Of a stretch of 64,000 nt of DNA, positions 27,450 through 34,521 are shown one piece after another. This DNA is from JAWXCE01 sp033764775 (GTDB lineage: Bacteria > Pseudomonadota > Alphaproteobacteria > Rhizobiales > Rhodomicrobiaceae), in the NCBI GenBank assembly GCA_033764775.1, contig JANRIQ010000031.1:19094-83093 (forward strand). Reading direction: 5' to 3'. The number at the start of each line of letters is the position of its first letter. Position 1 is the first letter of the stretch. The notes beneath the pieces are model-generated. The model did no database searches, was not told the origin of the DNA, and was given only the letters and a program-made list of their open reading frames with translations. A program made the translations under genes and the position numbers.

Positions 27450-27791
27450 ATGCATCACGATTATAAGCTCTCATCGGACATGTAAGCCTGCATCGACGAA
27501 TGTCTGCGCTGCCATTCCATCTGCCTCGGCATGGCGATGAGTCATTGCTTGGAGGTTGGCGGCAAACATGTCGAACCCATGCACTTTCGGTTGATGCTGA
27601 CCTGTGCCGAAGCCTGCCAGGCCGCGGCGAATTTTATGCTTCTTGGCACCCATCACTACAAACATATGTGCGCGGAATGCGCCGATGTCTGCGAGGACTG
27701 CGCCAAAAGCTACGAACAGGTTGGTGACATGAAGGACTGCGTCGACGCTTGCCGCCGTTGCGCCGAAAGCTGCCGCCGCATGGCGGCTTAA
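27450..27791 (+). pseudogene. Four-helix copper-storage (Csp/DUF326-type) protein with nonsense codon 12
   Basis: AAGGAGG leads to ATG 27450, which reads MHHDYKLSSDM and then TAA at 27483-27485. The frame continues after it as ACIDECLRCHSICLGMAMSH and on to CRRCAESCRRMAA. Relatives that I know have Gln at this place, so a single CAA-to-TAA change fits. Reinitiation at 27531 would lose the first helix with its cysteines. The intact protein would be about 113 residues with cysteines lining a four-helix bundle that stores Cu(I). The stop could be a true mutation or an error. Confidence 0.85.
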
Positions 27792-27813
27792 CTCATTAAA
27801 AGGAAAAACCACT

Positions 27814-28256
27814 ATGAACCGCATAACTTTTACTGCGCTCAGTTTAGGTCTAATTTTCTCAACCTCTGCGATTGCACAATCTAATATGATGAAATCCGCC
27901 GTCGATTTGCCCGCAGCGTGCACCTCCGCTTCGATGAGCAAAATAACCATACCGCAAAAGCCACCCATGATGATGATCGACGGTATGAACGAGACGCAAA
28001 AGGCATTTCACATGGCGATGATTAAATGGAGCCAGCCATGATGCAGGGGATGATGATTAGCGATCCAGACATTGCATGGGCGTGCTCGATGATCCCGCAT
28101 CACCAGAGCGCCATCGATATGTCCAAAGCGGTGCTGAAAACTGGCAAGAGCACCGAGACGAAAGCTATGGCCGAAAAAATTATCAGCAAGCAGGAAAAAG
28201 AGATCGTGCAATTGACAGAGTTGCTTGAAAAACAAGCAAAACGCGCTGGCAAGTAA
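27814..28256 (+). pseudogene. DUF305 protein, frameshifted
   Basis: The first part (27814-28041) has a signal peptide and NETQKAFHMAMIK. The second (28026-28256) runs MEPAMMQGMMISDPDIAWACSMIPHHQSAIDM. They join as one DUF305 protein of about 147 residues if one A is added to the AAA run at about 28022-28025. The MIPHHQSA motif is the ferritin-like DUF305 core. It is probably a periplasmic copper-associated protein. As assembled it is split. Confidence 0.85.
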
Positions 28257-28330
28257 CCTTCGCTACCAATTTCGTTCGCAACAATAGTAGAGAAAGTAGC
28301 CGGCCGCTTAACGGCGCGGCTACAACGTGC

Positions 28331-28699
28331 CTACTTACCGTTCTTCGCCAACCACGATTTCATGAAAGCGATCTCAGACTCTTGTGATTTGATAATTTCC
28401 GTGGCGAGCTTTTTCAGCTCCGGGTCTTTCCCATATTGCAGCACAACTTTGGCCATATCGACCGCGCCTTTATGATGCGGGATCATGCCGCGCGCGAAAT
28501 CGACATCCGCGTCGCCGGTGAAATCCATTGTCATATCTTTGTGCATTTTGTCGTTCACCGCCTTGAACGCTGCGGCTGCGTCGTTCAAGGGCGCCTTCAT
28601 ATCCATTTTGCTATGGTCGCCATGGTTCATCTGCGCGAACACCGCGGCGGTTGCGATGCTAGTAAAGATCGCGCTTGCTATCAAAGTCCGAAATTTCAT
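28331..28699 (-). CDS. DUF305 family exported protein, intact
   Basis: A 122-residue protein with a signal peptide (MKFRTLIASAIFTSIATAAVFAQ) and the DUF305 core DFARGMIPHHKGAVDMAKVVLQYG and SQESEIAFMKSWL. It starts at ATG 28699 with GGAGACACC upstream. It is a paralogue of the broken DUF305 gene on the opposite strand and may cover its function. Confidence 0.88.
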   Translation of the reverse strand: MKFRTLIASAIFTSIATAAVFAQMNHGDHSKMDMKAPLNDAAAAFKAVNDKMHKDMTMDFTGDADVDFARGMIPHHKGAVDMAKVVLQYGKDPELKKLATEIIKSQESEIAFMKSWLAKNGK

Positions 28700-28728
28700 A
28701 GGTGTCTCCAACGGGTTGTGTTGTTGAA

Positions 28729-29088
28729 TTAATCGACGGTGAAACGGGCCTGCGTGATGTGACCGTCAGCGCTTGTCACGGAGACGGCGACGACAGCGCC
28801 TTTCTCAAGAGGCGCGGCAAGCGGGGCGGCGAGCTTGTCTGATCCGTCCGGCGCAAGCGTAATCTGCGTCGTCTTCCCGCCGCTTTGAATAATGATCCGG
28901 CCTTTGGCGCCTGTCGCGGGATCGCTCGTGTAGATTTTGACGTCCGTCGCCGATGGGACAAACTCCAATTTGTGGCCTTTGTCGGTGGCCATTTTGCCGC
29001 CATTTGGACCTTTGGCGCCGTCTTGCGCATGCGCCGGGACAGCGCTCAGCGATAGCATGATCGCTAACATGACCGTTTTCAGTTTCAT
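28729..29088 (-). CDS. Small exported hypothetical protein of the metal cluster
   Basis: A 119-residue protein with a signal peptide (MLAIMLSLSAVPAHAQ) and a beta-rich remainder (GPNGGKMATDKGHKLEFVP, TQITLAPDGSDK). Proteins of this type are often found next to RND metal pumps. The function is unknown. It is the last-but-one gene downstream of the second RND pump on the same strand. Confidence 0.7.
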   Translation of the reverse strand: MKLKTVMLAIMLSLSAVPAHAQDGAKGPNGGKMATDKGHKLEFVPSATDVKIYTSDPATGAKGRIIIQSGGKTTQITLAPDGSDKLAAPLAAPLEKGAVVAVSVTSADGHITQARFTVD

Positions 29089-29113
29089 GATGTTTCACTC
29101 CTTGTTGTTGAAG

Positions 29114-32100
29114 TCAGAAGGCTTCGGCGAGGCCGCCCGCGCGCTGTCCCTCGATGAGATTTTCAAGCGGGCGCTGGCCGAGTTTCAAAAACAGAACGGG
29201 CGTCAGCATGGTGTCGAGGATGGTGGATGAGATCAGCCCGCCTAGGATCGTCACGGCCACCGGGTGCAGGATTTCCGTGCCCCGCTCGCCCGCGCCGAGC
29301 ACCAGCGGAATGAGCGCCAACCCCGCGCACAGCGCCGTCATCATCACCGGGGTCAGCCGCTCCAAGCTCCCGCGCACGATCATCGCCCGCCCGAACGTCT
29401 CGCCCTCATGCAGCGCCAGATTGATGTAATGGCTGATTTTCAGGATGCCATTGCGCGCGCTGATGCCCGCCAGCGTGATGAAGCCAATCATGCTGGCGAC
29501 GGAGAGCGGCTGGTCGGCGAGCCACAGCGCTACGACGCTGCCGATTAGCGCCAGCGGAATATTGGCCATGATGATGCCCGCCAGCACGGCGGAGCGATAG
29601 CGCGTGTAGAGCACGAGGAAAATCAGGATGAGCGAGATGATGGACAGCCCCGCAATCAGCGTCGCCGCTTCTTCCTGCGCCTGAAACGTGCCCTCCAGCC
29701 GCACCGTGTAGCCCGGCGGCAGCGCGGCGTCGGCGATCACTTGCCGGATTTGCGTGATGAGCGCCGCCATATCGCCGCCGCCATTATTGCCGAACACGAC
29801 GATGCGGCGTTGACCGTTCTCGCGCTGTATCTGGTTCGGCCCGTCCGTCTCCTCCACGTCGGCGATCAGGCTCAAGGGGATGGCGCCTGCGGGGGTGGAG
29901 ACCAGGAGGCCGGAAAGCCCCTCCGTCGAGCGGTCGGTTTCGGCTAGCCGCATCACCACGTCGAAGCGCTTCACGCCGTCGATGACCTCCGAAACCTTGC
30001 GGCCGTTGGAGAGCGTCTCCAGCGTCTCGGTGATGGCCGAGGGCGCGATGCCGTGCAGGCTCGCGCGCTCATAATCGACGCGCACTTGCAGTTGCGGGAT
30101 GCGCACCTGCTTCTCCACCTGCAAATCCACCAGCCCCGGCACGCTCGCCAATTGCTGGCGGAAGCGCTCGGCCAGCGCCCGCAACGTGTCCGCGTCCGGC
30201 CCGAAGATTTTCAGCGCGATCTCGGCGCGGATGCCGGACAGCAGGTGGTCGAGCCGGTGCGATATCGGCTGGCCGACATTCACAGCGACGGGGAGCGCGG
30301 AGAGCCTTGAACGGATATCGGCGAGAATTGCCTCTTTCGAGCGTGCGGATGGCTTCAAGTCCACGTCGATCTCGCTGGAATGCACGCCTTCCGCATGCTC
30401 ATCCAGCTCGGCCCGGCCGGTGCGGCGGCCGACGGATTTCACCTCCGGCACGCCCAGCAGCAGCCGCTCGGCGACGAGCCCGAGGCGGTGCGACTCGGCG
30501 AGTGAAATGCCGGGGTTATAGATCGCGCTTATCGTCAATGTGCCCTCGTTGAACGGCGGCAGGAATGAGCGCGGCAGCAAGGTTGCATAATACGCCGCGC
30601 CCGCGACCGCTATCGCGGCGAGACTGACCAAAAACGCGGGCCGGTCGAACGCCCAGTTCAGCAAGGCGCGATTGCCCGTCTTGAGCTTGCGCACAAGCAG
30701 GCCGTCATCGTGCGCTAACGCCGTTTCGTCATCGCCGGGCTTGACCCGGCGATCCAGAAGAGGGCGAGGCTGCCGCCCCAGCAAATAATACGCCAGCACC
30801 GGCGTGAGCGTGATGGCGGTGACGAGGCTCGCCAGGATCGACACGATATACGCCACGCCAAGCGGCGAAAACAGCCGCCCCTCTATGCCGGAGAGCGCGA
30901 ACAGCGGCACGAAGACCAGGATAATGATCATCGTGGCGTAAACGATGCCCGAGCGCACCTCCTGGCTCGCCTTGGCGATCACCTCCAGCGGCGCACTAGG
31001 GTTGGGCAGCGCGGCGTTTTGTTTCAAACGCCGGATAATGTTCTCCACATCCACCACCGCGTCATCGACCAGCTCGCCGATGGCGATGGCGAGGCCGCCA
31101 AGCGTCATGGTGTTGATGGTGACGCCCATCCACTGGAACACGATGACGGTGACGAGGATCGAAATCGGGATGGCGGTCAGCGAAATCGCCGTCGCCTGCC
31201 AGTTCAGCAGGAACAGAAACAGGACGATGGCGACGATGATCCCCGCCTCGATCAGCACCCGTTGCAAATTGGCGAGCGATGCCTCGATAAACGTCGCCTG
31301 CCGGAACTGCACGTTCGTCACGGTGACGCCTTCAGGCAGCGTGCGCTGCACGTCGGCAAGCGTCGCCTCAATGGTTTGCGTCAGCGCGATGGTGTCGGCG
31401 CCGGGCTGCTTCTGCACCGACACGATGACGGCGGGCTTGCCCTGATAGCCCGCATCCCCGCGCTTCACCCTCGCGGCGAACTCCACGCTCGCCACTTGCC
31501 GCAACAACAATGGCTGCTCGCGGCGATAGGCGACGACGGTGTTCTTCAAGTCATCCAGCTTGGTCGTCAGCCCGATATTGCGGATCAGAAATTCGCGGTT
31601 GTATTGATCGACGAAGCCGCCGCCGGTGTTGGCGCCAAACTTCCTGATCGCCGCCTCGATATCCTCCGCCTTCACGTCCAGCGCCTGCATCAGCGCCGGG
31701 TTCGGCGTCACGCGGTATTGCCGCACCTCGCCGCCGATGGGGATGACCTGGGAGACGCCGGGGATGGCGAGCAGTTGCGGGCGCAGCGTGAAATCGGCGA
31801 TCTCGCGCAAATCCATGGGGTTGGCTGCATCGCTCGCGACCGCGATCAGCAAAATCTCGCCCATGATGGATGAAACCGGCCCCATCTGCGGAACGACGCC
31901 CGCGGGCAACTGGCTTTGCAGCCCGGCGAGCCGTTCGGCGACAAGCTGGCGGTTGCGATAAATATCCGTGCCCCATTCGAACTCGACATAGGTGATCGAC
32001 AAGCCGACGCCCGACACCGACCGCACCCGCGTGACGCCCGGCATGCCGTTCATCGTCGTCTCGATGGGGTAGGTGACAAGCTGCTCCACTTCGGGCGGCG

Positions 32101-32269
32101 CCAGTCCCTCCGCTTCCGTCAGCAGCGTGATGGTCGGCTTGTTGAGGTCGGGGAACACATCGACGGGGATGCGCGGCAAGATGAAGCTGCCGTAAGCCAC
32201 GAGCAGAATGGCGGCGGCGATGACGAACAGCCGGTTGTTCAGACTGGTGCGCACAAGGAAATTAAACAT
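29114..32269 (-). CDS. Second HME-type RND efflux pump, with a palindromic-repeat insertion
   Basis: A 1051-residue pump. The TM4 motif is TLGGLAIAIGELVDDAVVDVE, different from the CusA-type pump at 19448, so its metal may differ. A start at 32269 (GGAGGCGGTC upstream) gives MFNFLVRTSLNNRLFV; the longer open frame begins in repeat DNA and reads MAWMAGSSPAMT. Around residues 505-515, in the cytoplasmic link between the TM6 and TM7 regions, an in-frame palindromic repeat encodes LDRRVKPGDDE. It is followed downstream by the small exported protein and DUF305 genes. Confidence 0.88.
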   Translation of the reverse strand: MFNFLVRTSLNNRLFVIAAAILLVAYGSFILPRIPVDVFPDLNKPTITLLTEAEGLAPPEVEQLVTYPIETTMNGMPGVTRVRSVSGVGLSITYVEFEWGTDIYRNRQLVAERLAGLQSQLPAGVVPQMGPVSSIMGEILLIAVASDAANPMDLREIADFTLRPQLLAIPGVSQVIPIGGEVRQYRVTPNPALMQALDVKAEDIEAAIRKFGANTGGGFVDQYNREFLIRNIGLTTKLDDLKNTVVAYRREQPLLLRQVASVEFAARVKRGDAGYQGKPAVIVSVQKQPGADTIALTQTIEATLADVQRTLPEGVTVTNVQFRQATFIEASLANLQRVLIEAGIIVAIVLFLFLLNWQATAISLTAIPISILVTVIVFQWMGVTINTMTLGGLAIAIGELVDDAVVDVENIIRRLKQNAALPNPSAPLEVIAKASQEVRSGIVYATMIIILVFVPLFALSGIEGRLFSPLGVAYIVSILASLVTAITLTPVLAYYLLGRQPRPLLDRRVKPGDDETALAHDDGLLVRKLKTGNRALLNWAFDRPAFLVSLAAIAVAGAAYYATLLPRSFLPPFNEGTLTISAIYNPGISLAESHRLGLVAERLLLGVPEVKSVGRRTGRAELDEHAEGVHSSEIDVDLKPSARSKEAILADIRSRLSALPVAVNVGQPISHRLDHLLSGIRAEIALKIFGPDADTLRALAERFRQQLASVPGLVDLQVEKQVRIPQLQVRVDYERASLHGIAPSAITETLETLSNGRKVSEVIDGVKRFDVVMRLAETDRSTEGLSGLLVSTPAGAIPLSLIADVEETDGPNQIQRENGQRRIVVFGNNGGGDMAALITQIRQVIADAALPPGYTVRLEGTFQAQEEAATLIAGLSIISLILIFLVLYTRYRSAVLAGIIMANIPLALIGSVVALWLADQPLSVASMIGFITLAGISARNGILKISHYINLALHEGETFGRAMIVRGSLERLTPVMMTALCAGLALIPLVLGAGERGTEILHPVAVTILGGLISSTILDTMLTPVLFLKLGQRPLENLIEGQRAGGLAEAF
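30727..30756. repeat. REP-like palindromic element inside the RND pump gene
   Basis: This 30-base element is the same type as the two arms at 32288-32386 (GTCAT-CGCCGGGCTTGACCCGGCG-ATCCA). It has C-to-G changes on both sides of the stem relative to those copies, so pairing is preserved. It is in frame and encodes LDRRVKPGDDE on the minus strand. Confidence 0.85.
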
Positions 32270-32287
32270 GACCGCCTCCGCCAATTC

Positions 32288-32386
32288 CGTCATGGCCGGG
32301 CTTGACCCGGCCATCCACGCCATATCGGGAAATTTCGGGCATTTCAGGCATTTCGCTGGATGGCCGGGTCAAGCCCAGCCATGACG
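32288..32386. repeat. Inverted pair of REP-like palindromes between pump and adaptor genes
   Basis: Two 30-base arms (32288-32317 and 32357-32386) are inverted copies with one mismatch. Each has its own CCGGGCTTGACCCGG core. The 39-base centre is AT-richer with repeated ATTTC. They occupy most of the 143-base gap between the adaptor and pump genes. Folding could limit read-through or protect mRNA. Confidence 0.85.
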
Positions 32387-32412
32387 ATAGAGGTGCGCTT
32401 TGGTCTCGCATC

Positions 32413-34128
32413 TCAGCGCACCTGGTTGAGCAGTTCGGCGGCGCGCACCACGACGCGCGCGCCCTCCTCGATACCGCCAAGCACGAGCACGCTTTGACCA
32501 TCGACCGGCTCGATGCGCACGAGGCGCGGCATAAACCGCTCCGGCTCCAGATGCTCGAACACCAGCGTCTCGCCATTGGCGCCGCGCACCACGGCCTCGC
32601 GCGGCAGCACCTTGCCAGTGACAGTTTTATCGCGCTGCGCCAGCACGGTGACGGGAAGGCCAATGCTCAGGTTTTCCGCCGTCTCCACCGAGAACTGAAG
32701 CTGCGTCGCGTGCTGTTGCAGCGCACGGCCTTTGCCCTGGAAGGTAAGCTTCAGTGGCTTGCCACCCTCCAGCAGCGCGTGGCCACCGGTGATGCCATCC
32801 GCATTGCGCGGATCGAAGGCCAGCGCCTCCACCCAGAAGCTCGACGGGGCTATGACTTGGAACAGCACGTCGCGCGCCTCCACCACCTGGCCGGGCACTG
32901 CAGTCGCAGTCGCGATGACGCCATCGACCGGCGCGCGCAGCACCTCCCGCTCGCGCTGGGTGTTTTTGATCGTCGCCTTCCTGCGCTTCAGCCCGTCAAG
33001 TTCTACCTTCGCGTCATCGAGCGAGGCTTGCGCGACAGCATTGCTTGCAATGAGGCGCTCAAAGCGTGAGATTTTGGCTTCGGCCAGCGCGATCTGCTGG
33101 TCGATTTCGCCAGAGCGCTCCGCCAGGTCCGAGTAGTCACCGGTCGCGATAGGCGGCTCGATCTCGGCAAGGATTTCGCCCTTTTTCACCGCCTGTCCAA
33201 GCTTGGGCAACCCGCCTGCAACCACAGAAATCCGGCCGCCATTGACGCTTTGCACAAGCCCCGAGCGGTTCGGATCGGCGATGATGCGCCCGATCAGCCG
33301 CAAACCGGGCTGCACCGAGCTGGTTTTCACAATGGCCGTGCGGACTGCGAGGAGCCGCTGCGTCGCCTTGGGCACGAACAGCGCGCCGTCTTCCAGGCGG
33401 CGCGGCACGTCACCGGTCAGGGCAGCATTGGACGCCGCTTTTTTATCTTTATCGTCGCCATGGTTGTGGCCCTCGTGCGCGTGCGCCTGTGTGACGGGAA
33501 GCGCAACAGCTAGAGCCAGAATGATGACCGCAGTGGCTGATGTCTTGCGTCCGCCCCTCAATAAAACACCCAGGATGAGACCGCCGATGAACAATCCAAG
33601 TGCGTAGCTCCAGGCGGGAAAGCTCGCAAGGAAGACCCGATCAGTCCGTCGAACTTGCTGGAGTGCGTCGTCCTGGTTGGCCGGTATTATAAGCGAGCCA
33701 ATCAGCAGATCGTCTCCGGAAGGCCCGCTTATCGTGGCGATCACCTCGTACTGCCAGGCCTTGCGTAGGGGCCCGGCTTCGGCTGTGTAGGTTCCGTCGG
33801 GCGCCAGCTTTGCATCGATGGCGGCGTCGCCGATCGTGAAAGAAATTTTCGCGTCCGTCACCGGCGCATTGTCCGCCGTGCGATCGACGAACACCTTCAG
33901 ATCGCCGTCCTTAAAAACGGCGACGAGTTGATAAAGCTCAGATTGTAGCGTTAGCCTCGGCGCGGCGGTTAGAGACTGGGCGGTTGGCTTCTTGCCATGG
34001 TCATGCCCCTCATGGGCGAGCGCCGCGCCGGCGCTAATGACGCCGAGCGTGAGCAGGACGATCATGACGGCTGTCGCGGCGCGATGCACGGTCAACGCCT
34101 TAGCCTCAGAACATAAAATGGATATCAT
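32413..34128 (-). CDS. RND efflux periplasmic adaptor (second system)
   Basis: A 571-residue protein. After a signal (ALAHEGHDHG) comes an extra N-terminal domain of about 150 residues and a helix near 180-200. A second His-rich stretch (AHAHEGHNHGDDKDKK) precedes a normal membrane-fusion part with lipoyl and hairpin segments (LVQSVNGGRISVVAGGLPKLGQ, RAPVDGVIATATAVPGQ). It looks like a fusion of a small membrane-anchored sensor-like domain to an adaptor. It is operonic with the pump at 29114. Confidence 0.85.
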   Translation of the reverse strand: MISILCSEAKALTVHRAATAVMIVLLTLGVISAGAALAHEGHDHGKKPTAQSLTAAPRLTLQSELYQLVAVFKDGDLKVFVDRTADNAPVTDAKISFTIGDAAIDAKLAPDGTYTAEAGPLRKAWQYEVIATISGPSGDDLLIGSLIIPANQDDALQQVRRTDRVFLASFPAWSYALGLFIGGLILGVLLRGGRKTSATAVIILALAVALPVTQAHAHEGHNHGDDKDKKAASNAALTGDVPRRLEDGALFVPKATQRLLAVRTAIVKTSSVQPGLRLIGRIIADPNRSGLVQSVNGGRISVVAGGLPKLGQAVKKGEILAEIEPPIATGDYSDLAERSGEIDQQIALAEAKISRFERLIASNAVAQASLDDAKVELDGLKRRKATIKNTQREREVLRAPVDGVIATATAVPGQVVEARDVLFQVIAPSSFWVEALAFDPRNADGITGGHALLEGGKPLKLTFQGKGRALQQHATQLQFSVETAENLSIGLPVTVLAQRDKTVTGKVLPREAVVRGANGETLVFEHLEPERFMPRLVRIEPVDGQSVLVLGGIEEGARVVVRAAELLNQVR

Positions 34129-34471
34129 CGTGACCTTAAATCATGGACGCGCCCGAACGGAGGAAAAGCGCTCGCTTTAAACATTTAGATACGGGTATTG
34201 GGTTTATTGAACGAATTTAGCGTATGCTATTCCCATCAAGACACATCACGCTCCGTTACCTAACGTAGATACGTGACCGAATGATTTCTGCTTTGTTACA
34301 GAGTGTTGCTATACCAGAGAAGTTCCTGCATTCAATAACATGTGAACAACAGCGCGGCACTTTAACGGGCGCAAAACGCCAGTCCGCTGCGTTTACCGAG
34401 CGAAAGGCGCGGCATGATACAGGCCGACACCTCCTCTGAACAACGATTATTGAAAACATGCCGTTGAAAAG
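34129..34471. other. Divergent intergenic region between adaptor and copA
   Basis: AT-rich compared with the flanking genes. It holds the promoters for the second RND operon (minus) and copA (plus). A lone half-site ATACGGGTA occurs near 34186. No credible gene. Confidence 0.5.
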
Positions 34472-34486
34472 TACCCTATACGGGTA
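34472..34486 (+). promoter_or_regulatory. CsoR operator overlapping the copA promoter
   Basis: TACCCTATACGGGTA has the form TACCC-N5-GGGTA. It runs into TATAAT (34485-34490, and a second at 34490-34495), with TTGAAA at 34464-34469 upstream. CsoR bound here would block the -10 region of copA. Confidence 0.8.
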
Positions 34487-34521
34487 TAATATAATCCCAT
34501 ATTTGTTTCATGGAGGTTGAC

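Noticed and set aside
27483..27485. TAA as a recoded (read-through) codon in the copper-storage gene
   Set aside because: TAA is the most efficient stop and no recoding signal is visible; a point mutation or sequencing error is simpler.
32270..32323. N-terminal extension of the RND pump (MAWMAGSSPAMT..)
   Set aside because: It is translation of REP-like repeat DNA. ATG 32269 has GGAGG upstream and gives the normal pump N-terminus.
34464..34495. MerR-type (CueR) promoter with long spacer before copA
   Set aside because: The spacing to the second TATAAT is 20 bases and would allow it, but the dyad matches the CsoR form, is repeated at csoR itself, and no MerR gene is in the window.
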